Positions 27,191-39,700 of a stretch of DNA of 64,000 nt are shown one piece after another. The notes beneath the pieces are model-generated. The model made no database searches. It was not told the DNA's origin and saw only the letters and a program-made list of their open reading frames with translations. Position 1 is the first letter of the stretch, and every line of letters begins with the position of its first letter. Both the position numbers and the translations under genes were made by a program. Source of the stretch: Toxoplasma gondii ME49 (taxonomy: Eukaryota; Apicomplexa; Conoidasida; Eucoccidiorida; Sarcocystidae); assembly GCF_000006565.2 (NCBI RefSeq), contig NC_031471.1:2204441-2268440 (forward strand). The letters run 5' to 3'.

Positions 27191-27218
27191 ATGTCACATG
27201 ATTCTGATCATGTGACAT
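27191..27218. repeat. Perfect inverted repeat (12-bp arms, 4-base loop)
   Basis: ATGTCACATGAT and ATCATGTGACAT flank TCTG. The corresponding position of another monomer, near 23240-23265, has no such palindrome, so it arose in this monomer. It could form a hairpin or cruciform, or be a palindromic protein-binding site. Confidence 0.85.
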
Positions 27219-27720
27219 CAGATACAACGCCCGGCCAAAGGTTATCATGCGTGCTCGAGTGGACACAGTCCCTTTCGCGCAAGTCGGAGACACCTCATCG
27301 CGAAGGCTCCATCACTCGTAACCCCTGCATGGAGTGTTGTTCGAGTTTACCAACAAAACACAGCCTGTGATCCTCGCCTACTTTCCGTGCCTGCATATGG
27401 GCAACCATACCGTAAAAGCAGTGGGAAGTAACCGTGAAGCGCATATCGCCCGTTCCTGCAAAAAAAACAGGCATCCATACCATGCCAAAACGCGCGGCGC
27501 CGGCACAAGCATCACCTCGTACCCTCGTGAACGAGTTCAGTAGAATCTGCGAGTCGAGCACACATTATCGCACGTGCCGGGCCGGACTCACAGCCCCGCT
27601 GACGCGGGTCGGAAACGCCTCAACACATTGCCTTCATCTCCTGCAGTATGTGCACCGTAGTATAAGTTTGCGTCAGACCCCACCTGACAATCCGCCGAGG
27701 GATCTTCGCCTGTAATATAA

Positions 27721-28386
27721 TCGGTGGGTCTTGAAGGACTTTGCAGCACGTCCTTTTCGTGGAGCCTTTGATGGCGTTTTCTCCGGCCGACAACGGGGGT
27801 GCATCGACTCACGCGCGGACTGCCCGTTCAGGACTACACCGTGTGACGGCGGGGACCAAGGAGGTTGCACTCATCTCCCGCACACGCAAGCGTGAGTGGC
27901 AGTGCAGCTCTCAGTCACAACAAAAACAGTGCACACTGTGTTTGTCCCAACAACACACGGAGTCTATTCGGGCCAGTCGCTCAAACAGAACGCTGCGCCT
28001 CGATAGGACATGTTAGCTCCCGCTAGGACAGAGAAAACCGCTGCGAGCGCCGCCCACTCACGAAGAAGATCGCCGCTGGTGGTACAAGATTTCGGTGAGC
28101 GTCAGGCCTTTGGGTTCAGAGGCTGTGCAACAGCTGACTCGGTCACCACGTCCCTTGTTACATTCGGCAATCACGCACGCACAGTGCGAGCTGTTTCCAG
28201 GACGGTCGACAAATGCAGCGTTTCCGCGTTGTCGACAGACAACGGCGAGCACGTCTGCCGAAACGAAACCTCACTTCTTGGCGTCACGGTGTTTGGCCGC
28301 TGAATTGAGGGAATTAGAGAAAATGAGTATACAGCTAGCCTAGCGGCAGTCTGTGGCTGATGCGCTTACCTTCTGTGACCGAGGCA
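27721..28386. other. Transition between two satellite families; no gene
   Basis: Similarity to the 330 bp family fades near 27720 and the 255 bp family begins near 28387. ORFs of 91 and 97 codons overlap on opposite strands and are not supported. The sequence GACAACGGCGAGCACG near 28240 and nearby boxes do not recur elsewhere in the window. Confidence 0.35.
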
Positions 28387-29590
28387 AGAAGCACGTGACA
28401 TAGGAATGTGAGGTGAGTCTGACAGATCGGGCCACAGGCAGGAAGAAAGCTCTATTTTTATCGAGGACGTCCTTGACATGAAAACACTGACTGACGGTAT
28501 ACTATCGGTGGAGACCAGTCGGCAACAACATCATATAGCACAGATGCGACAGGCATTCATTCCACTTCCTATCGCTATATATGCCTTAGCAACATCTTGT
28601 GGCTGCATGCTCCTACCCTCTGTGAAATACACACAAAGCACAAGAAGCACGTGACATAGGGATGTGAGGTGAGTCTGACAAATCGGGCCACAGGCAGGAA
28701 AAAGTTCTGATTTGTTCGATGACGTCCTTGATATGAAAGCACTGACTGGCGGTATACTATCGCTGGAGACCAAACGGCACCAAGACCGTATAGCGCGGAT
28801 GCGACAGGCATTCATTCCATTTCCAATCGCTATATATGCCTTAGCGGCGTCTGCTGGCTGCGTGCACCTACCATCTGTGAAATAAGCACAAAGCATAAGA
28901 AGCACATGACATAGGAATGTGAGGTGAGTCTGACAGATCGGGCCACAGGCAGGAAAAAAGCTCTATTTTTATCGAGGACGTCCTTGACATGAAAACACCG
29001 ACTGACGGTATACTATCGCTGGAGACCAGTCGGCAACAACACCATATAGCGTAGATGCGACAGGCACTCATTCCACTTCCTATCGCTATATATGCCTTAG
29101 CAGCATCTTGTGGCTGCGTGCTCCTACCCTCTGTGAAATACACACAAAGCACAAGAAGCACGTGACATAGGGATGTGAGGTGAGTCTGACAAATCGGGCC
29201 ACAGGCAGGAAAAAGTTCTGATTTGTTCGATGACGTCCTTGATATGAAAGCACTGACTGGCGGTATACTATCGCTGGAGACCAAACGGCACCAAGACCAT
29301 ATAGCGCGGACGCGACAGGCAATCAATCCATGTCCAATCGGAAAATATATGACGTAGCGGCGATTTTTGTATGCATGCACTTACATGCTGAGATAGGCAC
29401 GAAGCATAAGAAGCACGTGACATAGAAATGTGAGGTGAGTCTGACACACCGCGACAAATACAGAAAAATGGCAAGCTTCTGTTCGACGATGTTGACATGA
29501 TAGCGGTGACAGGCGGTATATTTTCAGTGGAATCTAATGAGCATCCACACCGTAGTGCCGACGTGACAAGCACTTCCATGCCGTTGAGAT
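28387..29590. repeat. 255-256 bp satellite organised as a 511 bp dimer
   Basis: The box AGAAGCACGTGACATAG starts at 28387, 28643, 28898, 29154 and 29409, giving spacings of 256, 255, 256 and 255. Monomers 1 and 3 resemble each other (TATTTTTATCGAGGACG), as do 2 and 4 (TCTGATTTGTTCGATGACG), so the homogenised unit is a 511-base A-B dimer in two copies. Monomer 5 is more diverged and ends near 29590. The two longest minus-strand ORFs (124 and 170 codons) repeat with the dimer and are not called as genes. Confidence 0.95.
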
Positions 29591-29942
29591 TATTCCATGG
29601 CAAGTGGGCTGGTACTCGACAGTGTATGCATAGAAAGCAGGCAATAGTCCGTGTTATACTTTGAGATCAAATTCCGTGCAAGATAGATACACGGGTGACG
29701 CCTCTTTTGCAGAGTAATGTGCTGGAAATTGGGCATCCAGACTGCGGAAGCTTTCTGGTCGTTCGCATCCCTAGAGTCGTGTTTTTTTCTGAGGGTGCAC
29801 ATCTCAGCCTGGCCCGCAAAAGCGGTTATCCAATAGCAGCATCCGCCTGTATCGAAAATCTGGATCTGTGATTATACATTGGGGGTCGCTGCCTTGAAGG
29901 ACTAAGATTATTATAGTTCTTAATCTCCAGTAACCCAATGGC

Positions 29943-30353
29943 TCATACGACTGATACATGGCGGCGGAGACTGGCGAGTGCAGAGTCCCGCCGCAGAAGC
30001 CTGCCACCATGAAGTACACGGAGCGATATGTATTTTCTGTGTTGCGCAGTAAACAGGTTCAGTAACTCCATACCGCATTTCCTCGACCCTGTGACCACAA
30101 TTCTGCAGCAGTATCTAGGATTTTCTTTCGCAATGGCCCTCTCCATAGAACTGTACTCGTCCCCTTGGTACAAGACAATTCCCTTGGCCAGCATCAGCCC
30201 ACCACATCTCAACCAGTCCATCTTATTCACGACGTTGCGTGTTCCGTTCGTGAACTCAGTTCTTACCATCTGATGTAGAACGGACCGGTGTGCGCAGAGT
30301 GTGGACTTAGACTGAAGAGTTAAGAAGGTACAAGCCTTTCGAAGATTGATCAT
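29943..30353 (-). CDS. Candidate ORF, 136 codons, unknown
   Basis: It begins at a true ATG and ends at TGA. The product would be basic, with a central stretch containing KMDWLRCGGLMLAKG and later REKNPRY-like charged sequence, and no recognisable domain or signal peptide. The opposite strand also holds an 81-codon ORF. Length alone is compatible with chance, and no splice partner was identified. Listed so that it can be tested against transcript data. Confidence 0.15.
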   Translation of the reverse strand: MINLRKACTFLTLQSKSTLCAHRSVLHQMVRTEFTNGTRNVVNKMDWLRCGGLMLAKGIVLYQGDEYSSMERAIAKENPRYCCRIVVTGSRKCGMELLNLFTAQHRKYISLRVLHGGRLLRRDSALASLRRHVSVV

Positions 30354-32079
30354 GTCCACCTATGCATCCAAGTTGACACTAAGATATAAGGGTTTTTCAC
30401 GCTAATTTCCCAGATAAATCAGCGTTAAAAAGTTGTGGCGTGCGCGGCAAAAAAGCTGACGTCGAATCAGACACTAAACACGGGTTTGTGTATGCACAGT
30501 GCACAACTGCTATGGGGAATGCGCGGCAGATCCGTGACTATTGGCTACAACCCTCGTTGTATCCTCATCAACAGATCATGTCGGAGTCGCAGCGGCGCCT
30601 TGAGAGTCGCCCTAGATAACATGAGCGAGCGCCTGCAGTATGGCAACATACTGTGCAGACGGCGGCAGCCCCACTCATTTACTGAACCCAGCAGTATTCT
30701 TGAAGTAGATGCTCAGCATATATGCGGAACAGTGCACGCTGGCAGCCGGTAAAATCACGCAACACCCGACTACGGCGCATAGCTCATGAAAGAACTGTTC
30801 TCACTCGGAGACGGTTCACAGACCAGCTCGAGGCTGCACTGTACATAGAAAGGCTTTTCTCCGAGTCACTTTGATTCTTTTATTGCCTCTGTTGCTAAAC
30901 ACTTGCCCTCCACTAGAAAACCCTCTACACCGTGACTGGTGTTGAGTATCTGCCGGACCAGCATCTGTACGATGAAAATAAGGATTCGATGAACGAACTG
31001 CGCTTGTGAACAGAACATCGGTGGTATGCCCTAGGTCAATGCTGGGTAGGAGAGATCGTACCATAAACATCTGAGCCGGTTGACATACGAGAAAAGGACA
31101 ATCTCTTTGTTGTCATTTGCAATAAGACAACCCCCCACCGAAATACGTTCATGGGCTTTGTTTGACCGCTGAAGCAACCTCTGTCAAACTAAGTCATGAA
31201 TGGTGTCACCAAGACATTTATTCAAATTCAAAACCACTCGTGTCACGAACCCAGCTGCGACGTCAAGGAAAGGGTAAGTCACCGAGAAATGTGCGGTCAG
31301 CAAGGCATGCAGTACCAATTGAGAGATTCATTAAAAACATTACTTTTGCTCTTTCAATCAATTGCTAGTGGCTGTGCGGGATGCCCCTAGGATTATACCA
31401 GTTCAAACAGCACACAGAGCAATTTCTCGAGAAAAGTGGACTGATTCCTACATCAAGCATCGCTAAGCACATCACACATCCGGACACTATATTGCGGGTG
31501 CATAACGAAGAAAGTAGACATTGCCGATTCGCTACCTGGGACGCCCACGAAATCGGTACATCAAAGAAAAGTCCCACCTGAGCCACATGCAGAGGAGGGA
31601 CCACCTTAGGGGACACCGTATTAAATGTGCAACAAGAACGATTTCTCAAAGGGTGATTAGGAAATCAACACATGTCTTCCGACCTGAAAATGTGAAAACA
31701 ATCCTCTACCGTAAGTACCTCGAATTCAATGGTTTTTCGACAATAGCGCCCATATCCATGTGCAAGCACAACCGTTTCATGGTTTTTCTACATTGGTCGC
31801 TTGGCAGGCATCTCCCGCCAGTTCTGTCCACCTGAAATGGACGCCAGTCAGCGCACTGCCATACGGGAACATTTCTGGTCTCTGTCTCCCCTATCGCAAT
31901 CGCAGACTCGATGCGCTCTTCACTTCCATTCGTGTACGTAGCCATAACAGCGTGAGACTGGGACCCACGTAACGCACACGTGTACCACCTACCATCTGCG
32001 GACAAACGCAATCAGCAGCACTACAGAGTACCGTATTACCACGACTTTTTTATACAGAAGTGTGCCGTTCTTGTACCGC

Positions 32080-32481
32080 ATGCTGGCCAACGAAACATAC
32101 CGTCTGGAAAACAAGAGTGACGACACCAACCGACGCACAAAGCTGCGTGTGGAATCTCAGAGCATCTGTGTAGAGCGAACACAAAATATCGCTGCATCTC
32201 GGGGACGCACAAAGAGAAAATGTGGATGTAACACTAGATTCAAACAGATGGTGACACATGCTTCTAGACAACTGATGGTAAGTAGCAGAGGCAAAACGTC
32301 AGACCCGTTCGCGTCTCAACCCGACGTTGGAACGATGCTGAAAACCACAACGCCGTCTGTGTGCAATACAACAAAGAGAGAGCCTAGAAAAGAGACTTTG
32401 TTCGCGAAGATTCAGTTGCGTCAGCGTGTCGCTATTTCAGCACGTCACGCGACTGCTGAACTGGAGCGCACTCCGCCCTAA
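32080..32481 (+). CDS. Candidate ORF, 133 codons, unknown
   Basis: Open from an ATG at 32080 to a TAA at 32479-32481. The product would be strongly basic, rich in Arg, Lys and Thr, with no membrane segment and no motif I recognise. Nothing upstream or downstream shows a convincing exon in matching phase. It may be chance. Confidence 0.15.
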   Translation: MLANETYRLENKSDDTNRRTKLRVESQSICVERTQNIAASRGRTKRKCGCNTRFKQMVTHASRQLMVSSRGKTSDPFASQPDVGTMLKTTTPSVCNTTKREPRKETLFAKIQLRQRVAISARHATAELERTPP

Positions 32482-32679
32482 AACGTCCAGGCTAATCCTC
32501 CTGTTGTTTTTCATGTCATTTATGCCGACACCACTACCTGCAGTATTCCTCCCACCGTTTCTTCAGCATTTCTGCTACTTGTAGCATGCGGTCCACACTC
32601 CCCGATCAACACTGTTCCTCGGCAAAATATCACAGTCAAATGTCATTGCGTGTTCTCTAATTCACGAGACAGCGGCTGG

Positions 32680-33132
32680 TTACTCACTGCCTAAAGAGGC
32701 GGACAGTAAAAGCAGCAGGTGTTCTGTTGAGCAATGGGACGAGCAAGAGGGAAAAGCAGCAACGCGTGCTGTTGCACCGTGTGGTATGCCAAACCGGCCA
32801 GTGCAGCTAATGGTAAGAAGGCCGGTTTCTATGTAGCATCCGAAAAATAGGAAAAAATGTGGGAGGCATAATGGATGATTCGGCACCACCACGATGTGTA
32901 CACAAGGAGCGTATGAGCTTAACCTAAGCAGAGTACACAAACTTGTCAATAACAACAGCCCGGCCGGAAAGAAAAAAACGGAGGTTTCGTTTTCGAATGC
33001 ACCCACGTCAGTGAATTCTATCAGTTCTACAAAGCCTTGCTGAGGTGACACGCTTTTGCGCCGCCTTACCAGCTGAACAAAAAACGTTAGCTCGCAGCAT
33101 ACGTCACAAGCTCGTATTGATACACGCGACAT
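32680..33132 (-). CDS. Candidate ORF, 150 codons, hydrophobic
   Basis: A true ATG starts this ORF. The predicted product has a hydrophobic stretch around residues 52-70 (PAGLLLLTSLCTLL) and a second near residues 90-100, so it would be a membrane protein if real. No family is recognised. The hydrophobicity may simply reflect T-rich sequence on the minus strand. Confidence 0.15.
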   Translation of the reverse strand: MSRVSIRACDVCCELTFFVQLVRRRKSVSPQQGFVELIEFTDVGAFENETSVFFFPAGLLLLTSLCTLLRLSSYAPCVHIVVVPNHPLCLPHFFLFFGCYIETGLLTISCTGRFGIPHGATARVAAFPSCSSHCSTEHLLLLLSASLGSE

Positions 33133-34535
33133 GCGAAGGTGACCAGGCAGGCCAGTCTACGTCAAAGAGAATCTCATATGCATGTCGGCAATCGACAAAC
33201 AACGCTTACACCCTTAGTGCCACGGAGGGAAAAAAGACACGCAAAATGATAATTCCAAAAACCGCAGCGATTCATTTATTATCACAGAAGCAAAATGCGA
33301 CAGCAGAAGGTACTCTGGAGGCAATGTAATATATAACCATCTATTGTCTGGCTACCAAGAGACATGCATTTCTAAGTTTATCATTTATCTGGTTTCGGTG
33401 GAGTATCTCAAACCTCCGCGTACAATCTTCGGGTACGCAAATTGTATTCTCGCGTGGAATCACCCATGAATAGAGTGAACAAAGGAGCTCACAGGATTCT
33501 ACGTGAACGCTGCGACCCGTTAACATTGGCTAGCTCGCAGCTTCATAACTGAGGCCATCTCTTCACCGTAATAGTGCGTTAGAACCAACCGCTTCGTACA
33601 GCCTAATCACAACATTTCACGGTAGACAACAAGACATTCACATGAGAGCAAACGCAGAACAAACATAGCCAAAGCAGCCTCGGCGCTACAGAACACGCTT
33701 TGACACTATACCTGTACCGAAATAGAAGGGCTCTGCAGAATAGGCGTGGCACAGGTCCGCAGATGACAAGGACTTACAATCTGCCAGCGTACACACGGGA
33801 AAAGGCCGCTCTGATTTCACTGACCAGTAGGTGACATCCAGTCGCGCAGGTGGTGTAGTTTGTCGGGCTAAGATGTTGCTAGTCGTGTGTACGGTCTCAG
33901 TGCTTACTCCCTGATTGTATATGAAGAGTTAACAGAAAACAAATTTGTCTTATTTGGCATTTTGTTGTGTTCTCCGGCATGTCGGTAAATGGTGAAATCA
34001 ACCAGTAGCTGGGATCGCTCCATGTCAGCATGCTTCGCTCACGGCCTGCACCGATCAAGAGAAATCGTGCAACCCTAAGATGTAACCCCAAGCAATTCGT
34101 TGCAAGCACGGTGACGCTCCGAGACAAATGATTGACAATCTTCCGACCATCAAGTGAATGTCAAAGTGTCACATGCGTTCAGGCTGTGTCAAAGCGCAAG
34201 TATCTTATCCAACCCCGTAGAGAATTCTTGTGTTGTGCTCGCACATCTAAACGCTCACACAGAACTCACGTAAACAACATCCACTGCCGTCGCGTTCCGA
34301 TGCCAACAAGGCCCACATCATCTGGTGAGTTCTACAGAGCATGCTAATCAGTCTACATTGTCGAGGCTCTGTGTTTCGTGATAGAGTCGTCTGCCTAATT
34401 GAAAATCGGCCAGGCCCTGCTCATTCAGTGTGTTGACCAGTTCGTACACTGCGATGCATGCGGCTACGCACTGAAGACACGATATGACTTTGTGGTACTG
34501 CAGTGCTCCAGCCTTGAGTTTGGTGAGGGATCAAT

Positions 34536-35135
34536 TTGTTCTTAACAGCAAGAAAAGCTTACTTGCTACAGAAGCAAGAAATACCAGTTCGTGAACGCAA
34601 GACGGCATATGATCGTTTCTACTACAGCGAAGGAGGGATTGGAGTGGAGATGGCGGGACACCGTGATGCATTTATAACTACTACACGGGCGAAAATGTTC
34701 GGCTGCATTATGCAATTACGATCAGGATGTCCTGATGTAATTATGACGGACACATTCCTCTGGAAACCAAAAATATACACAATCAAGCTCTCCTTTGACA
34801 GACTCTCTAGGCAATCCGTTCATCGGGACGTGATTTGCTGGGATCTCCTGCGAAAGAGATTGAAAAAAAAATCCATTGACGTCGGGGCGTCAAATTACAT
34901 GGCTAGGTGCCCTTCTTACACTATGCTTGGTGTCATCTACCTGAGCTCCGGTACCAGTTATTGTTACCTCTTTCTATGTCGCAACCCGAAAATGCCATTT
35001 CACCTCCACAGCATCGGCATCCGCCTCTTCAGGTTCAACGTGCAATGTTCGTGCTTCTCCGGTCAGAGGTGGATCCGATTGCTCTCTGGGCATGAGCAAA
35101 CAGTTCCCCTTTGTATTTTGGGGCCGAAGCCTTAG
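34536..35135 (+). CDS. Open frame, 199 codons, unknown; possibly two exons
   Basis: The longest open frame in the 30-41 kb region. It starts at a TTG; the first in-frame ATG (residue 40 of the frame) lies well inside. The product would have a mixed composition with no recognised motif, and the middle contains KKK-rich sequence. A second + frame at 34907-35095 overlaps its end and a minus frame at 34974-35228 overlaps both, so strand and frame are undecided. Confidence 0.15.
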   Translation: MFLTARKAYLLQKQEIPVRERKTAYDRFYYSEGGIGVEMAGHRDAFITTTRAKMFGCIMQLRSGCPDVIMTDTFLWKPKIYTIKLSFDRLSRQSVHRDVICWDLLRKRLKKKSIDVGASNYMARCPSYTMLGVIYLSSGTSYCYLFLCRNPKMPFHLHSIGIRLFRFNVQCSCFSGQRWIRLLSGHEQTVPLCILGPKP

Positions 35136-36206
35136 CTCGGATATTGGAAGACCGCGCCCCCCCAGTCGTTCTAGATTGCAGCCGGCCTCTCTTCCGCACG
35201 GCGAGCTACCATCGCCTAACGTTACCACACCCGTCAGGTTCTACGTTCTTGTTGACTAGTACCACAATCCTAGGAAAGCTCATAAACAATTGATGGCTCC
35301 ACGCAAAGCCGGAATTCAGTCTTATCCGTCAGTGAAATCTATCAGTGAGCCGTTACTGAACCCAAGTCGTCACGTACAACCTTCACAAACGCATGAAGGG
35401 AAAGACTCAAGGTCAATACTTTGTGACAACCTATATAATCTCCAAGTTAGGGACAGACGGTTGACAGGTTCCTCGCAATGACGCACTATGTACCACGAGC
35501 GTCGAACACGAAGTAGTTTCCATCTTCGTCGGCGAAGCACACATTGTGCAGTTACAATATCCCCCAGCCGCCATTTCTACAGTTGGATGTTCGACATCAC
35601 AGCTGCAAGTACAACGGGTGAGCGCATATATCCCTGTTTCCCGCTGACCTGTCAGACAGGATCATTAAGGCGCAACGCATCCTCGTTGGGGAAAGCGAAG
35701 CTAGTTGCGGCAAAGGCAACGGATCGCCGCAGTGTACGACCGGAATAACTTTCACATACTTCCTGAAGCATATTGAGAGGGTTAACGATACATCGTGGCA
35801 CCTTCCTGTGTCATGTTCACTAGCTCGCTGAGGCAACGCTACGTTAGGCTATGTTGCGGCAACGTACCCAGTGCGTCAGCCGAGTGTAACAAATTCGGTA
35901 TTGCTGTGGTTCGTCGCAGGAAAAAACCGAAAGAAGTATACGCACAAGCAGCTGCCTAAACAAGTGGCCGTTTGGCCAAATATCAGTCGCCGCGAATGAG
36001 GTCATGTGACTCGTCTGTTCGTTTATCGCAAATGCGCAGTAGCCCACTGTCGCGCCAGGTCAAGTGGATCTTTTCGTTCCTGCTTACGAGCTGAATCAGA
36101 GAGCGCATTGCACAGAGTGGCTGTCAGTGCCTGCTTTTGTATGATGTAGAGTACTGAACTCGAAAACGCTAACAGATGCCTTCATGGTGGTCTACTGCTC
36201 CAAGGC

Positions 36207-36737
36207 ATGGAACTTCTGCATATTGGTGAGCGGCACCAAGGTCGGTTTTTGCTCACCCTCTTCACCTTGAGACACCGGACCGAGCGGGAAACAATGGATT
36301 CCCTCTATGTCCGTTTAACAAAAAGCGCTGACGCCGTAAACAACACTGAACAATGTTCCACTTGGACAGCCAAAGATGGCCTGAGACACTCAACTGCCAC
36401 ATTTCAGCTTCATTCCTCTCGAATCAATTTCGGGTCGCATTGGTTCACCAGAAGCCGTGCGTTGTCTCCCAACAAAGATTGGTGGCGGTTCAAACCCTTG
36501 GCAAACCCGCGTCCTTACAACAGCCTTTTGGCCACCACTATGGTTCCCGTAGACACAAGACTAAACACAAAAAAAACAACGAAGAACTCAAACTCTGTGA
36601 CTCAAAAAGTGCTACAAAGCTGTTCCAACCATTGTACAGAGGGAGATAGCAAAATGAGTGGAGCCGTCCAAAAAAAACGATTTTCTTACGAGAAAAAACA
36701 CATTCGAGTTTTTGGGAGCTCAAAGGTCGCGTTCTAA
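36207..36737 (+). CDS. Candidate ORF, 176 codons, unknown
   Basis: Open from a true ATG to a TAA. The product is Ser/Thr/Lys-rich and basic at the C-terminus (KKTTKNSN, KKRFSYEKK), with no signal peptide or known domain. A second + frame (36353-36649) is open across the same DNA. About one ORF of this size is expected by chance in the window. Confidence 0.2.
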   Translation: MELLHIGERHQGRFLLTLFTLRHRTERETMDSLYVRLTKSADAVNNTEQCSTWTAKDGLRHSTATFQLHSSRINFGSHWFTRSRALSPNKDWWRFKPLANPRPYNSLLATTMVPVDTRLNTKKTTKNSNSVTQKVLQSCSNHCTEGDSKMSGAVQKKRFSYEKKHIRVFGSSKVAF

Positions 36738-39700
36738 TGTTATTCAGCAAGGATGGTTACTCAATTCGTGTGCCGCGTCGACTTTAAGATGAGTATAACC
36801 GTTTCGTTTGCCACATAATCGACTCTCGCCATCTCGAGCAGCGGTCACCATAATGAGCGTCGAAACCCATCCTCTCCTGTAGCCTACGCGCCGGTTTGCC
36901 TCATTGAGAGGTCATCCCTTCTGGGACGGCATGCGCCTCCGCGAGGGTCAACAAAAATTGCAAATGATCTTTCGATTCTACCGCTCCCCTACTGAAGGAA
37001 AGCGTGCCTCAGTAGCTGCCCTTCGGTCACAGAAAGATTGTCACTGACGAAATATAATTCACGCACGAAACTGTCATGGGTAAGTACGCTGTCGGTGCTT
37101 TAAAGGCGAGATCCAACAGACACAAGCCGTCTGAAAGACTATCGGCACTAGGATACTACAGTCTAGGACGGATTTCACAACAGCGTCAGCGCATAAGCAA
37201 CATTGATTGACCAGCAAGACTTCCTCAGTATGTCGCACCGTGTGCGTCGACGAAGACTGTACACGGTTGTGTAAATAGAGAAGATCCCAAATGGTCTTAC
37301 AGGCTTCCCGTATCAATCGGAAAGTGCACACTAGACCATTCTCGCAAGACCCATTTAGTTTTCTCTACTGCAACACTGATAAATAGTACTGCGACGCCAC
37401 CTACCTGCGCAAACGGTGACTTCAGAAGATTGCTGACATGTGTTTAATTTACCCAACATACGGCAAGTGAAACAACAGTCCTGTGGCCTCTTGACACAGG
37501 ATCATCTTCACCATTTAGAAAATTTCTCGGTACTTTTTCCGCATTGACGCACGTCGCAGGAGCACAGGAACAACTCCTGTGGACGCATGATAACGTCCAG
37601 TTCGTTTCGACGTTAAACATTAGCCCTGGAGTACGGCGGAATAAGAAAACACCCTCGCAAATGAAAGGCAATGCTTGCTACGTATTCAGCCCACAGCGTG
37701 TCACAAATCAGGTCCGAGTGTGACAGAACTATCAACCAGCACTCCCCATCCCCTCTCAGGGCGAATAACCGTCCCCATCACCTACCGCAAGAAGCTGCGT
37801 TTCGTCGTCGACAGCATGACGCATTTAGAATCGTACAGAAAATGTGTTGCTTATAGTTCTCTGGAGCGCCCGTGTATACCTGACCGTTTGGTCATGTTCA
37901 AAACCATTCTCAAAGTAACTACACAAAACCACTGAGCACTTCGTTGCTGCAAGAGCCGTGCTTCTTCGGCTCCGCATTCGTGTAGGTACCGTGGAACAAC
38001 TTGGACGTCTACAAGTGTGTCGAAGCCAGTCACACAAACGAATGTGTTCTCTCACATTCATCTCAATCGCGTAACAACAGTCGTCAAAATCTACTTTGTA
38101 GATCCGCGTAAAGGCACTCCCATAAGGCTCAAGTAGCCACAGCAAGACATAACAAATTGAGGTTGATATGTTTGACACCTTGGGGGTGCAGTTGCAATGG
38201 ACCTGAAGATCTGAATGAAGAAAAGGGTGACAGAGATTATTCTAGTGTTTCCAGGACTGAGCTCTAACACTCTCCTTTGCAATGTCGTCTTGCAGAAAAG
38301 GTAGATCCAGAATCATTATCTGTATCAAATTAGTGGCACTCCGGACAGGCCGTGGCTTCCTGAGATTTTGCCCCTCTTTAGGGCTCTCGCATTCCTGTGT
38401 GCACGTTCGCACTAGCGATGCATCGCCTTAACGAGGCATACCCGTCCTGTGACAGCGACTCCGACAAGGACCGTTCGACGATTCGTGCAACCACCACAGC
38501 AGCGTGCGGATTCGTCACTCACACAGGCGTCTACTACACAGCTGGCCTTGCAAACAGTTGTTAAACTCAGAAGTCGTGCCGCGCAAGCGGTAGAGTTCGT
38601 GTTCCTGAAGTTAGAGTACACCTGTCACATCGAACAAAATGTGCCGTTGCCTAGGTTCACTGTGTTTGACAATGCTGGAAATCTGCTGGCAGGACACTGT
38701 CATGTTTGCTTAAGCAACAAATAGCCTATGTGTACTTCTGTATCCTGAGTCTCCGCCTAAATTGCATAGGACTGCCAGTGCACCCCGGCACATCATGTCC
38801 GTTCCACACAAATCCGAAGTACTTTGTGTGGCTGTTGCACTATTCAACGGATTAAGACAATCCTCGCTTCCCAGCTGTGAGACAGACAGAACCACGGTGT
38901 CTTGGGTGCCGACACAGAGGTCAGTGATTAATCTCGTGGAGGACGCGGATCTGCGTGTGTGGAGGAGAATCACGCAATTCCTATTGAGAAAGCAACTATG
39001 CACTACAGGAACATGCTCGAGTCCTGTCTCTTACTTGCTGAGAGTTGATTGGCCAGATGGCATTCGAAGTACCTTTTGGGCATAGAATTTCTACCATTCC
39101 TAGTACCAGATCCACGACCTTGCTTCGACATTGATCACGGGGCCTTCTCGCACTAAAGATCCAAGCCGGGCGAAGAACGACTGCCGATTTCTACACCTCA
39201 AATACCCAGGTGTTCACCAGGGGACCGCTGGGTTTATACCAATGTGGAAGCATCAGTTGCTGGCACCAGGGCTGACAATCAGCTGCATCAGTAGTGGCAC
39301 AAACGGCGGCAGTGTTCTCGAGACCGACGAAGCCGATGAATTGTTCCTCAATCATCTGAATTCCACATCATTCGCTCTCCTGCTGTAAGTCAGTGACTAC
39401 TCTTTGGAGAAGCTCTATGTTAGCTGGACCGAATTCATTGTCTACGCCAATACAAAAGGCGGAACATTTCTCAACACATATAAACTGATATCCTCGCATG
39501 CAACAGATGCATAGCAATTGGACACAACGAGGTCGCAGCCGTTCCGTTTCCGTAAAAAGAGTCAAAGTAGGCCATCTTCGCAACCACAGAACCGATCCTC
39601 GAATTCGAGCTGACAGAGAATAGGAGAACCAGACAGATCTTCTTTTCAAGTTGCAGCTGTAGCAAAGGGCGAATTCGCAAGTATCATGGGATCTCGGTAA

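Larger units (their letters stand above)
22951..27720. repeat. ~330 bp satellite family, about 14 monomers
   Basis: A conserved box of roughly 70 bases (GGAC.CA..CT....AC.C.AGCCG.AAAC followed by CTCCAC..CC.GT) recurs at about 22985, 23320, 23652, 23985, 24315, 24646, 24977 and onward to about 26635, 27254 and 27584, mostly 330 bases apart. Outer monomers are strongly diverged; inner ones are homogenised into a dimeric repeat (separate entry). The size and position are reminiscent of the Sat350/Sat680 subtelomeric satellites described in Toxoplasma, but I could not compare sequences. Confidence 0.85.

Noticed and set aside
28531..29380. 124- and 170-codon minus-strand ORFs in the 255 bp satellite
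   Set aside because: They span monomer boundaries, repeat with the 511-base dimer whose length is not a multiple of three, and are open by chance in the repeat sequence.
23590..29590. CRISPR array or bacterial repeat system
   Set aside because: Repeat units are hundreds of bases without unique spacers, and the window contains a spliced eukaryotic gene.
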